From NCBI RefSeq assembly GCF_003925875.1, contig NZ_AP019309.1, forward strand, positions 2,480,001 to 2,544,000: DNA of 64,000 nucleotides, written 5' to 3'. The notes below the pieces were generated by a model, which saw nothing but the letters and a program-made list of their open reading frames with translations, was not told where the DNA came from and searched no databases. Origin of the DNA: Intestinibaculum porci (GTDB lineage: Bacteria > Bacillota_I > Bacilli_A > Erysipelotrichales > Coprobacillaceae). Of this stretch, positions 1 through 8,363 are shown piece by piece (positions within the stretch are counted from its first letter, which is position 1; each line of letters starts with the position of its first letter). A program made the position numbers and the translations under genes.

Positions 1-1
1 T

Positions 2-184
2 TATGTTTATGAAGCCAAATATCAGAAAAAAATTGAAACTCTTAGAAGAAGAGCAAAATTAAGATTTCCTAGCGCAGATGTGCGAGATATCTATTATGAG
101 GGTCGTGCGATCACTAAAGAATTAATCGCGAACTTAAGCACATGCAACTATATGTTTTCTCATATTGATATTAGTATTGAAGGA
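2..184 (+). pseudogene. istB-like ATPase, 5' fragment (cut by IS)
   Basis: The reading frame is open from the left edge of the window (frame 2), so the gene begins outside it. It encodes the region before the P-loop of an IstB-type AAA+ ATPase, the transposition helper of IS21-family elements. The frame runs up to codons for S-I-E-G and is cut there by the IS element that follows. Removing the IS and one copy of the 8-bp duplication TTGAAGGA (177-184 and 2663-2670) joins it in frame to the fragment at 2663-3093, giving S-I-E-G-C-C-G-S-G-K-T, a Walker A motif. The insertion therefore falls just before the ATP-binding loop and must inactivate the protein. The IstB assignment rests mainly on the downstream half. 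Confidence 0.7.
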
Positions 185-306
185 CGTGTTGTTAACAAAT
201 AAGTGACTTTCACATATAAGCTCCGTATTTATCCTTTTCAAGCGATGTATTGAACATCAGGATATATGTATATTTGCTAAAATATATAGTACCTGGAGGT
301 ATTAAT

Positions 307-1071
307 ATGGAAATTCAAAACATTGCTGCTAACTTATCTAATATTAAACTAGATCAATTTCAAATTGAACAGATTCTTGATATGGTTGAGGAGTATATTG
401 AAGCTAATGAAACTGCGTCTACACCTATCATAGAGCATTGCCCAAAATGTCCTGAAAAACATCCTAAAATGATCAAAGCAGGACACACAAAAAGTGGCAA
501 GCAAATGTATAGATGTAAAAGCTGTAATAAACGCTTTGTAGCGGATACCGGTCAATTAACTTTCTATTCACATCAGAGCCTTTCAAAGTGGAAAGTTGTT
601 CTTAAAGATACACTCAACGGTTTAGCTTTACGCGAAACTGCATTCAAAATCGGTGTGCATTATGTAACTGTATTTAGAATGCGTCATAAGCTACTTCATT
701 TCATTGAAATGATCCTAGCTAATGATTCTGTAGGTGATGTAGCTGAAATAGATGAGAAGTACATCCTGGCGAGTCATAAAGGGACCAAGCTGGAAGGCGT
801 TGATCCTCGAAAACATGGATCAATAGCACCGAAACCAGGCATAACTGATATTCTAGTATGTATTATGACCGTAGTTTCCCGAGGCGGAAATACATTTATT
901 CACACCTATAATACCGGTCGACCTACTGACGTGAATGGCTATGAATTTTGTCAGCATATTGACAAAGAAAGCTACTGCTTTACAGATGGTATCAATATTT
1001 ATGACTGGAGTCTGAAAAAACGAAATTGCGGCGTAAAGCATCTAAAACTCGACGTGTTGTTAACAATTTAG
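307..1071 (+). pseudogene. IS1595-family transposase of copy A, split by copy B
   Basis: The start is ATG 307, preceded by the ribosome binding site CTGGAGG. An upstream in-frame ATG at 250 lacks such a site. The product has an N-terminal zinc ribbon (two CxxC pairs, C-P-K-C and C-K-S-C), a helix-turn-helix and the first two catalytic aspartates (A-E-I-D-E-K-Y and T-D-G-I-N-I-Y). The frame enters copy B at 1053 and stops after a few foreign residues (ending V-L-L-T-I). The missing C-terminal part, with the third catalytic region V-N-G-L-H-S, resumes at 2288 and ends at 2566. The protein is inactive because the catalytic triad is separated. The intact family member is 338 residues. Confidence 0.9.
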
Positions 1072-2287
1072 TGACTTGGTATGATTTTTAGTTGATAGCG
1101 CACAATTTAATATCTCTCTACGAGTCATAAATTCCATTAACTTTATTTTTACAGATCAAATATACTATTGCTAAACTTAAATATACTTTCTTTACTGAGT
1201 TGGCGAATGTAGAAATATTGCTGATGCTGTCTCAGCATCCCTAAAAGCTTTGTAACTTTCTCGCTGATATTGAGTTTTCTGAAATTATATTGGATCATAA
1301 ATAACGAGTTATATCTATTTATATACTTTGTAGATATATTTCTATAATAGATGATTTCTGATTCAATAAATGAATGAAGTCCATTTACAGTATTCAAATG
1401 ATCAGTTTTTGTATACTCATCGAGTTTTAGATGCTTTACGCCGCAATTTCGTTTTTTCAGACTCCAGTCATAAATATTGATACCATCTATAAAGCAGTAG
1501 CTTTCTTTATCAATATGCTGACAAAATTCATAGCCATTCACGTCAGTAGGTCGACCGGTATTATAGGTGTGAATAAATGTATTTCCGCCTCGGGAAACTA
1601 CGGTCATAATACATACTAGAATATCAGTTATGCCTGGTTTCGGTGCTATTGATCCATGTTTTCGAGGATCAACGCCTTCCAGCTTGGTCCCTTTATGACT
1701 CGCCAGGATGTACTTCTCATCTATTTCAGCTACATCACCTACAGAATCATTAGCTAGGATCATTTCAATGAAATGAAGTAGCTTATGACGCATTCTAAAT
1801 ACAGTTACATAATGCACACCGATTTTGAATGCAGTTTCGCGTAAAGCTAAACCGTTGAGTGTATCTTTAAGAACAATTTTCCACTTTGAAAGGCTCTGAT
1901 GTGAATAGAAAGTTAATTGACCGGTATCCGCTACAAAGCGTTTATTACAGCTTTTACATCTATACATTTGCTTGCCACTTTTTGTGTGTCCTGCTTTGAT
2001 CATTTTAGGATGTTTTTCAGGACATTTTGGGCAATGCTCTATGATAGGTGTAGACGCAGTTTCATTAGCTTCAATATACTCCTCAACCATATCAAGAATC
2101 TGTTCAATTTGAAATTGATCTAGTTTAATATTAGATAAGTTAGCAGCAATGTTTTGAATTTCCATATTAATACCTCCAGGTACTATATATTTTAGCAAAT
2201 ATACATATATCCTGATGTTCAATACATCGCTTGAAAGGGATAAATACGGAGCTTATATGTGAAAGTCACTTATTTGTTAACAACACG
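1053..2287 (-). mobile_element. IS1595-family insertion sequence, copy B, nested in copy A
   Basis: This complete 1,235-bp element is inserted in opposite orientation inside copy A. It has the same 23-bp terminal inverted repeats, and the host element is duplicated as AAACTCGA at 1045-1052 and 2288-2295. By eye it matches copy C at 24921-26155 throughout, so the two probably derive from a recent transposition. Self-insertion followed by opposite orientation makes a large inverted repeat with the flanking arms of copy A. Confidence 0.95.
1149..2165 (-). CDS. IS1595-family transposase (copy B, intact)
   Basis: The product is a 338-residue transposase. The start at 2165 is chosen because CTGGAGG lies about 7 bases upstream; a longer in-frame start at 2222 has no such site. 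Residues about 40-75 form a zinc ribbon with two cysteine pairs, followed by a helix-turn-helix that recognises the element ends. The catalytic core has aspartates in A-E-I-D-E-K-Y and I-D-G-I-N-I-Y, and the region V-N-G-L-H-S. The last carries asparagine in place of the usual glutamate, as in the DDN-type IS1595 subgroup. Nothing suggests inactivation, so this copy could move itself and other copies. Confidence 0.92.
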   Translation of the reverse strand: MEIQNIAANLSNIKLDQFQIEQILDMVEEYIEANETASTPIIEHCPKCPEKHPKMIKAGHTKSGKQMYRCKSCNKRFVADTGQLTFYSHQSLSKWKIVLKDTLNGLALRETAFKIGVHYVTVFRMRHKLLHFIEMILANDSVGDVAEIDEKYILASHKGTKLEGVDPRKHGSIAPKPGITDILVCIMTVVSRGGNTFIHTYNTGRPTDVNGYEFCQHIDKESYCFIDGINIYDWSLKKRNCGVKHLKLDEYTKTDHLNTVNGLHSFIESEIIYYRNISTKYINRYNSLFMIQYNFRKLNISEKVTKLLGMLRQHQQYFYIRQLSKESIFKFSNSIFDL

Positions 2288-2662
2288 AAACTCGATGAGT
2301 ATACAAAAACTGATCATTTGAATACTGTAAATGGACTTCATTCATTTATTGAATCAGAAATCATCTATTATAGAAATATATCTACAAAGTATATAAATAG
2401 ATATAACTCGTTATTTATGATCCAATATAATTTCAGAAAACTCAATATCAGCGAGAAAGTTACAAAGCTTTTAGGGATGCTGAGACAGCATCAGCAATAT
2501 TTCTACATTCGCCAACTCAGTAAAGAAAGTATATTTAAGTTTAGCAATAGTATATTTGATCTGTAAAAATAAAGTTAATGGAATTTATGACTCGTAGAGA
2601 GATATTAAATTGTGCGCTATCAACTAAAAATCATACCAAGTCACTAAATTGTTAACAACACG

Positions 2663-3093
2663 TTGAAGGATGCTGTGGTTCTGGCAAAACATGGCTGGGC
2701 TGTGCACTTGCCAACGCCGCCATTAAGCAGGGAAAAAGAGTCTTATACATCCGTTTCCCTGAACTGCTTGAAAAGTACCATGAGGATAAGAAGACAGGCA
2801 AAACCATGATGGCTATTGCGAAGAAATATGTTAAATATGATCTGATGGTGATTGATGAATATATGATGTATGATCTGGATAAGGACGATTTATTCTTTCT
2901 TCTTGAATTAACAGAAAAGCGTTATGACAAGACATCAACAATTTACTGCAGTCAGTATAATAGTGATGAATGGTATGGTATTCTTGGAAATAGCGTTTTT
3001 TCAGAAGCAGTTCTTGATAGAATTGTCCATAACCTTATCAAGATCAATCTTGGCAATGCTAACTTTAGAGAGACTTTCACGAAACATTCCTAA
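2663..3093 (+). pseudogene. istB-like ATPase, 3' fragment
   Basis: This is the remainder of the IS21-family IstB-like helper ATPase begun at position 2. It begins E-G-C-C-G-S-G-K-T (Walker A). A Walker B stretch follows, with hydrophobic residues ending V-I-D-E-Y, and then the sensor-like segment Y-C-S-Q-Y that is usual after it in IstB. It ends with the helical lid, F-R-E-T-F-T-K-H-S. In IS21 elements IstB assembles on target DNA and recruits the IstA transposase. No istA is visible, but the gene runs off the left edge of the window. The fragment has no start of its own before Met codons near 2806, so it is not expected to make an active protein. Confidence 0.8.
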
Positions 3094-3109
3094 ATACTAT
3101 TAGTCATAG

Positions 3110-3140
3110 GCGAGCTTCATTCCTGAAGCTCGCTACTTTT
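3110..3140 (+). terminator. Rho-independent terminator after istB-like gene
   Basis: A perfect 10-bp stem, GCGAGCTTCA with TGAAGCTCGC, and a TTCC loop are followed by TACTTTTA. It sits 17 bases after the istB stop codon. Confidence 0.7.
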
Positions 3141-3229
3141 AGCTTCGCTAGGTGGTGCTCTGTATGCAACTGCAGTGGTGCTCACGAAAATACACCAGGA
3201 GCTTTTACGCGAGAATAATCACTGAGCTC

Positions 3230-3464
3230 TTAATCAATCAATTTCCTTTTCTTTTTCTTTAAGCTGACCCTGTAAAGATGCAGTATCCTGATAGCAGCTT
3301 CCTGAATTTTCCTTTCAGTTCCCTTATCCTTATTAGCAAGAGCTCATTGAGCATTTTTATAGATGCTATAGTACTGGTGATAGAGCTGTTTATACTTTTC
3401 GCCATTTTCTTTTTTCTTCATAGAAAAGCTTGAGCAAGTTATCAGTATTCATTGACATATTCAT
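3230..3464 (-). pseudogene. Small decayed gene, unknown product
   Basis: A start ATG at 3464 with upstream GAAAGGA opens M-N-M-S-M-N-T-D-N-L-L-K-L-F-Y-E-E-K. The frame then shifts within a run of A residues. The second frame reads a lysine-rich, helical sequence (Y-K-Q-L-Y-H-Q-Y-Y, then R-K-I-Q-E-A-A-I-R-I-L) with one further in-frame stop, ending K-K-R-K-L-I-D. The protein-like composition across a frameshift and a stop suggests a recent pseudogene of about 75 residues. I do not recognise the family. Its position next to IS21 debris suggests it may belong to a lost mobile element. Confidence 0.4.
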
Positions 3465-3570
3465 AAATCCTTTCATTGCTCTCTTTATACCATGAAACAC
3501 TTGAAAGAAATGTAATATTTCCTTCATATTTCCTGTGCATAACCTCTTCAAGGGAATGATAGGATCGTGA

Positions 3571-3790
3571 ATAACTAGCTAACTAAAAAAGAACATTACT
3601 TTAACTGTGTAGAGTCAAAATAATGTTCAAAAGCTAGAGAAGCCGTGAATAGTAACTATCCTCCGCAGGATTATGGGGGTAAGCTAAATCAATCTCATAA
3701 ATTTGGTTAGTTATGTCTCACCCCATCAAATTTCGGAGAGCTGTCAAATAACCCCCCCGAGCATCACTGTTAGCAACAGGTACTGGGGGA
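3571..3790 (+). ncRNA. Candidate structured RNA or IS-end relic
   Basis: No open frame covers this stretch, but it is dense in nested inverted repeats. CTAGCT (3575) pairs with AGCTAG (3632). Inside it, a 16-bp stem with two mismatches joins GAACATTA (3591) to TAATGTTC (3621). ATCCT-CCGC-AGGAT is at 3658-3671. The 3' end is a hairpin with CCCCC (about 3753) opposite GGGGG (3785), enclosing CTGTT-AGC-AACAG. The layout of internal stems, a GAAGCC segment and a GC-rich terminal hairpin resembles the right end of an IS200/IS605-type element, where the guide RNA of TnpB (omega RNA) is encoded. No tnpB remnant is visible, so this is inference from architecture only. Confidence 0.35.
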
Positions 3791-3940
3791 TTTCCGTTAA
3801 AAGTAATATTTATACGATTTAGAGAATAACCGTTTAAAAATAAAAAATCGTACTTATGCAGATTACATATTATTATAATTTAGAAATATGGATATTTAAT
3901 CTAACTCTTACTTTGATTATCTCGAATCTTGTCTATCCTT

Positions 3941-4885
3941 CTATGAATTTTTAGTAAACAGTTCTTTGAAATCAGCTGCTGCTAATATACCGCAGATAAT
4001 AACAATAAGTGTGCAAATGATTGTTAAAGGCTTAAGCAATGAGTAGTCATGCATAAAAATTACCGAAAAGACCACTGCCCAGGCCGCATAGGAGACATCT
4101 AAAGCCATAGCTTTAGAGGCACCAATCTTAGAAATCGCACGATAGTAACAAAGATAAGATGTTGTCGCAAAGAAAGCAGCGATTGCGATGACTGGTAATA
4201 ACATGCCGCCTTTAACAGTGAATAATGTCGTAGTAAAATGCCAGCCGTGCATAATAGGTAAAATAACAATACCATAGAATAATGCTGAGGTTGTCTGTCT
4301 GATTTGCAGGGCGTATTCATCTTTGACAGCGTCATCCTGCATACATTTAGCGAGCACAACAGCTTCAATCCCCCAGCCAAAGGAACACATCAGGGTTCCT
4401 AGGATGCCTAACCAGAAGTTTGTGATATTAAGGTCAGGGGAATAACTTAGACCATAGACACCTAATAAGGTGATAATTAACAAAATCCAGCGATACCACT
4501 GCATTTCTTCTTTTAAGAAGAAATAAGCTAGGATAGCGCCAATAGCTGGGAAGACTGCACTGGCGACAGCACCGATGGAAGCACCCATGTATTTCACGGC
4601 TAAGACATAGCCGGTCATACCGACTGGGCCACCAATAATAGCAGCTAAGGCGACAAAGCGGCTACTTTTTGTTTTAAGAGCATGAAAAACATTTTTGATG
4701 TTGCCACGAAAAATATTAAATAATGTAGCCCAGATTGCTGAGCAGGCATCATGTAAGAATGTGCTGACAAAAGGGGCTAAGAAGATGGCTTCTTTGCTGC
4801 TGACAAAAGGGGTCATGGAAAGTGCGATGCCCAGGACAATTGTTTCAATGGCCCAGGTGACACCGGCAATTACACCATAAATCAT
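3941..4885 (-). CDS. licB: LicB-like choline permease (EamA/DMT family)
   Basis: A 314-residue membrane protein with about ten predicted transmembrane helices in the two-fold repeat of EamA/drug-metabolite transporters. The segments after I-G-G-P-V-G-M-T-G-Y and F-P-A-I-G-A-I-L-A match the LicB branch. LicB imports choline for phosphocholine decoration of surface glycans. Its ATG overlaps the stop of the upstream licC gene by four bases (ATGA), indicating translational coupling. It is the last gene of the lic cluster and of the whole polysaccharide locus. No clear terminator follows before the mobile-element debris. Confidence 0.85.
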   Translation of the reverse strand: MIYGVIAGVTWAIETIVLGIALSMTPFVSSKEAIFLAPFVSTFLHDACSAIWATLFNIFRGNIKNVFHALKTKSSRFVALAAIIGGPVGMTGYVLAVKYMGASIGAVASAVFPAIGAILAYFFLKEEMQWYRWILLIITLLGVYGLSYSPDLNITNFWLGILGTLMCSFGWGIEAVVLAKCMQDDAVKDEYALQIRQTTSALFYGIVILPIMHGWHFTTTLFTVKGGMLLPVIAIAAFFATTSYLCYYRAISKIGASKAMALDVSYAAWAVVFSVIFMHDYSLLKPLTIICTLIVIICGILAAADFKELFTKNS

Positions 4886-5760
4886 AATACTTCACCTTCC
4901 TCTATCTTTTTTTCGTCATAAAGGTAATGATAAGTTTGATTGTGTACATGAAAGATAAAACCAATCGCCTCGTTGGTATCTGACTTGAGTGTTTTAAAAT
5001 CATGAATTTCTGCCTGTGTAACATGCAATGCTTCTGCAATTGACTGAATAATAGGCGAACGGGTATTGTTCACATAGCTTGTATCAAAAGTGCGTAATTC
5101 GTCAAGACTGTCAAATTCAAAGATAAAATCATCAGGATATTTTTTAATCTTCATTTTGAGAACATCGAGATGTTCCATATAGATATCTTCCCAAAGTTTA
5201 TCAGCTGTTTCTGGCTGATCATATTCTTTATCTAAGATATCCAAAAAGTTTTTACTGAATTCGTCACTCCAGAATGTATGACCCAACATGTACCAGGCAT
5301 TTTCACCGCCAATGCTGACTTGACTGATATAACCGTTTTGATCTTCTTCTAGACACCATTCTTTAGTAGGGCCATTGGCATAAATGGCTGCATAATAACT
5401 ATCTTCATTTTCTAAAGTGAATGGATTTTTGGTAAAATAGTTATCAGCTGAGCAAATATAAGAATTAGCTAAAACATCTCTGGCAGTATGAATACTGGCA
5501 TTGTTATTACGAGTGTTGTAGTCCTTGTTATAAAGGAGCTTAACACCGCATTCCCTTTCTAAATAATTAAAATCTTCATGCTTATAGCCGGTTACAACAT
5601 AAATATCATTGATGCCAACTTCCTTTAGCTGACGAATCTGACGTTCAATGAGAACTTCTCCCTTGACCGTAATCAAAGCTTTAGGTAATTCATAAGATAA
5701 TGGGGCAAAACGGCTTGATGTACCGGCTGCCATAATAACGGCGTGAGCTGCTTTATACAT
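4882..5760 (-). CDS. licC: Choline-phosphate cytidylyltransferase (LicC-like)
   Basis: The start is ATG 5760, with AAGGAGG nine bases upstream; an in-frame start at 5802 has no site and lies inside the upstream gene. Of 292 residues, the first ~230 are a nucleotidyltransferase fold. The signature A-V-I-M-A-A-G-T-S-S-R-F binds CTP, P-K-A-L holds the catalytic lysine, and S-A-D-N-Y-F binds metal. The enzyme would make CDP-choline from phosphocholine and CTP. It overlaps the 3' end of the fused licA gene by eight bases and licB by four. The last ~60 residues resemble the linker seen in the fused upstream protein (I-H-D-F-K-T-L-K) without its kinase. Substrate is inferred from neighbours. Confidence 0.8.
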   Translation of the reverse strand: MYKAAHAVIMAAGTSSRFAPLSYELPKALITVKGEVLIERQIRQLKEVGINDIYVVTGYKHEDFNYLERECGVKLLYNKDYNTRNNNASIHTARDVLANSYICSADNYFTKNPFTLENEDSYYAAIYANGPTKEWCLEEDQNGYISQVSIGGENAWYMLGHTFWSDEFSKNFLDILDKEYDQPETADKLWEDIYMEHLDVLKMKIKKYPDDFIFEFDSLDELRTFDTSYVNNTRSPIIQSIAEALHVTQAEIHDFKTLKSDTNEAIGFIFHVHNQTYHYLYDEKKIEEGEVL

Positions 5761-7513
5761 TCTTGATTTCCTCCTTGAAGATCTTGTAGTAATCTTTGGC
5801 ATAGCGATACTGTGCTAAGGAATATTCACCAAATTCAACACCTTTATTGCGTTTAAATTCGCACCAGTTGCTCCATAATAGTCCACAGCAGGCAATGTAG
5901 CAGTAGATCTTCAAACGTGTTTCCTGTGGGCACTTATCTTCAAAATAAATATCAATCAGCCGATCGACATGTGCACGATCATACATGGCATAAATACAGA
6001 ACATGGCAATATCAACATGAGGATCCTGCATGCCGGCATATTCCCAGTCAATCAGATCGATTTTTTCCTGACCTTTTTCGTCAGTTGAAATCATAAAGTT
6101 ATCACAAACAGCATCGATATGAGTAAGACAATATTCAGAAGGATGGGCATCGATATATTCCTTTAATTCATAAACTTTCTTTTTGGTGTCTTCATAGTCA
6201 TTGAAGATTGAAGGATTACCTTCCCACAGAGTTTCATAGAATTCCATGTGTTTGAAAATATCAAAGGTATGATTAACCTGGAGTTTCATGTTATGGAAGT
6301 CTCTGAGTTTTTTCATGCATTTTTTTAAATCATCAATGTTATCTGGATCACAGTTACGAGAATTATTAATAAACTTAGTGATCTTATAGCCACTGGTTGG
6401 ATTGATATAAATGTTGTCATCACAAAGACCTTTACCTTTGATGGCCATATAGACATCATATTCTTCCTGGCGGTTAACTAACTGATCGGTACCTTCACCG
6501 GGAATTCTCATAATATATTTTTGATTGTTACATTCAAATAAGAAAGAACGATTGGTCATACCTTTCTTAAGAACTGAAATGTTTTTGATATCTGAAGGTT
6601 TTACGTTAAAGGTATAGACAATTGTCGAAATTGCATCATTTTGCAGTTCATCCGCCTGGTTATCAATGTTTCTTAACTGTTCATAGGTATCAATTTCATA
6701 ACATGTTTCAGGTTTGACAATTTTACCAATGACATGATTATTATTTGTGAATAGGGCTTTTTCCCAGTAGACAGAGTCATATTGTTCATCCTGGCTCATT
6801 AATTGTAAGTTATGTTTTAAAATTTCTTCAGATACACCAGTCACATAAGAAATACCGACCATTTTTAATGGTGAGGAGTTTGTTTTTACAATGTGTAATT
6901 GCTTGTTAACAGTATAATGCCCATTTTTATCTTCTGGCTGATCTGCCATCATATACCAGCTGCAGATTTCTGAAGATGAGTAGGGATTAAAAGTTGTATA
7001 CACATCGCAAGGAATGATATAAGAGTTATGAATATACTTATAAGCTTTATTCAGAGAAGCAAGATTATTTTTTGTGGCATAATCTTCATTATAAATAAGG
7101 GTGACGTTGTATTGATCAATAAGATATTCATACATTTCTTTAAGGAAGCCAACGACAATATAAATCTTATGAATACCAGCTGCCTGGAGATCCTCAATTG
7201 TTTTTTCAATTAATGGCTTGCCATGAATCGTCAGTAATCCCTTAGGCTTAAGTGTATTGATGGGAACCATCCGCATACCATAACCAGCTGCAAGAATAAT
7301 GGCATTGTCAGGTTTAGCCTGTATAAATAAATCCAGCGCTTTTTCTGTTAACTTTCCGTCAGTATCAAGATAGGATTCAGCAGTGAGCTGATTGATATAG
7401 CTGTTGACACTGCCTAAAGACATGCTTAGAGCATTTGCTAATTCACGCTGTGAAAAGTCTTTTTCTTTATGTGTATTCAAATATGTAAGTATTTGATAGT
7501 ATTTTCCGTTCAT
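5753..7513 (-). CDS. HTH + nucleotidyltransferase + choline kinase (LicA-type) fusion
   Basis: This 586-residue protein carries three domains in one chain. Residues 1-65 are a winged helix-turn-helix (S-Q-R-E-L-A-N-A-L-S-M-S). Residues about 70-290 are a LicC-type nucleotidyltransferase (A-I-I-L-A-A-G-Y-G-M-R-M, P-K-G-L-L). Residues about 300-586 are a choline/ethanolamine kinase of the APH fold, with Brenner motif L-T-H-I-D-A-V-C-D-N-F and metal-binding I-D-W-E-Y-A-G. It could phosphorylate choline and activate it with CTP. The HTH may tether or regulate. ATG 7513 follows AGGAGG and a strong promoter. A second, separate nucleotidyltransferase gene follows, so one of the two may act on another substrate. 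Confidence 0.85.
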   Translation of the reverse strand: MNGKYYQILTYLNTHKEKDFSQRELANALSMSLGSVNSYINQLTAESYLDTDGKLTEKALDLFIQAKPDNAIILAAGYGMRMVPINTLKPKGLLTIHGKPLIEKTIEDLQAAGIHKIYIVVGFLKEMYEYLIDQYNVTLIYNEDYATKNNLASLNKAYKYIHNSYIIPCDVYTTFNPYSSSEICSWYMMADQPEDKNGHYTVNKQLHIVKTNSSPLKMVGISYVTGVSEEILKHNLQLMSQDEQYDSVYWEKALFTNNNHVIGKIVKPETCYEIDTYEQLRNIDNQADELQNDAISTIVYTFNVKPSDIKNISVLKKGMTNRSFLFECNNQKYIMRIPGEGTDQLVNRQEEYDVYMAIKGKGLCDDNIYINPTSGYKITKFINNSRNCDPDNIDDLKKCMKKLRDFHNMKLQVNHTFDIFKHMEFYETLWEGNPSIFNDYEDTKKKVYELKEYIDAHPSEYCLTHIDAVCDNFMISTDEKGQEKIDLIDWEYAGMQDPHVDIAMFCIYAMYDRAHVDRLIDIYFEDKCPQETRLKIYCYIACCGLLWSNWCEFKRNKGVEFGEYSLAQYRYAKDYYKIFKEEIKNV

Positions 7514-7564
7514 AAAATCCTCCTGTTCAAATATATGTAAAATTAAATCTAAATGAACAAAAAT

Positions 7565-7592
7565 ATTATAAAACGAATAAAAGATATGTCAA
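7565..7592 (-). promoter_or_regulatory. Sigma-A promoter of the lic operon
   Basis: On the minus strand TTGACA (7587-7592) and TATAAT (7565-7570) are both consensus and separated by 16 bases. The start codon is about 50 bases downstream. The lic genes therefore have their own promoter separate from the large polysaccharide operon. Confidence 0.8.
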
Positions 7593-7738
7593 TATTTAAA
7601 ATTTTTTGTGAGTCAATGTGTGTGAGTCAAACATGATATTGTCTTGATGTACCAAGAAAGAAAGTGTCCTGAATGATAGATTCAAATAAGTATGTTAAAA
7701 TATCCTCCTAACATTACTATTAGACGAGAAGGTATCAC

Positions 7739-8164
7739 GTGAGAAAAGTTGGGTTAAATTATATGGAAGAATACAAATACAAAGCTATTAAAAAGCTAGT
7801 AGACACAAACGGAAACAAAAAGAGAGCGATATTAAAGCTTCATTGCACACTCAGAAATGTGAACAGATTAATCGTTAGATACAAACAAGAAGGAAAGGCT
7901 GCTTTCCAGCACAAGAGCAAAGATCGTAAGCCTGCTATCGCTTTTTCTGCCGAAATGAAAAAACAGATTATTGCTTTATATAAAGACAAATACAGCGATA
8001 CTAACTTTAGACATTATACCGAGATTGTTTTTGAGGAACTTGGTGTGAAGATTAGTGATACGACTGTGAATAAGTGGCTTAGAGAGAAAATATTCTTTCG
8101 CCAAAAGCTCGTAAAAAAACAAAGAAGCAGCAATATAGGCTTCAATGATAAGTCCCTGCTGTAA
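7739..8164 (+). pseudogene. ISNCY/IS1202-like transposase, N-terminal fragment
   Basis: A GTG start at 7739 preceded by GAGAAGG opens a 141-residue frame with the N-terminal helix-turn-helix region of ISNCY-type transposases. The segments Y-K-Q-E-G-K-A-A-F, K-D-R-K-P-A and D-K-Y-S-D-T-N-F-R-H-Y-T-E are family-typical. The rest of the protein (normally over 400 residues, with the DDE catalytic core) is absent; the frame ends at 8164 just before a hairpin. It is a truncated remnant lying between the lic promoter and the glycerophosphotransferase gene, opposite in strand to the polysaccharide genes. Confidence 0.65.
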
Positions 8165-8201
8165 TGCGTCACTTTATGGTGCTATATTATTTTAAATAAT
8201 A

Positions 8202-8266
8202 ACGCACATTATATTAAGTTGATCAGGTCCGATTCCCTGAACAATTTTTATAATGTGCGTTTTTGC
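8202..8266 (+). terminator. Large hairpin terminator after transposase remnant
   Basis: ACGCACATTA (8202-8211) pairs with TAATGTGCGT (8251-8260), with an inner ATCAGG/CCTGA stem, followed by TTTTTGC. It may also be the remnant end of the transposable element. Confidence 0.55.
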
Positions 8267-8363
8267 TTCATTTTATTTTAGTCATATGAGATTATGATAT
8301 TGATGATGTACTATAATTATGACAACCTTAGATACCGGGATTTTTCCACTATAACAAATGCAT

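Larger units (their letters stand above)
185..2662 (+). mobile_element. IS1595-family insertion sequence, copy A (interrupted by copy B)
   Basis: The ends are 23-bp imperfect terminal inverted repeats (two mismatches) beginning CGTGTTGTTAACAA. The tips contain the palindrome TTGTTAACAA. The flanks carry an 8-bp target duplication, TTGAAGGA, and 8 bp is the duplication size known for the IS1595 family. Copy B occupies 1053-2287. Subtracting it and one 8-bp duplication leaves exactly 1,235 bp, the length of copies B and C. Copy A differs from B and C at a few bases (for example two amino-acid changes in the transposase), so it appears to be the older resident. Confidence 0.93.

Noticed and set aside
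250-306. Longer N-terminus of the IS1595 transposase
   Set aside because: The CTGGAGG ribosome site lies before the internal ATG (307 in copy A), and the extra residues are encoded near the element end.
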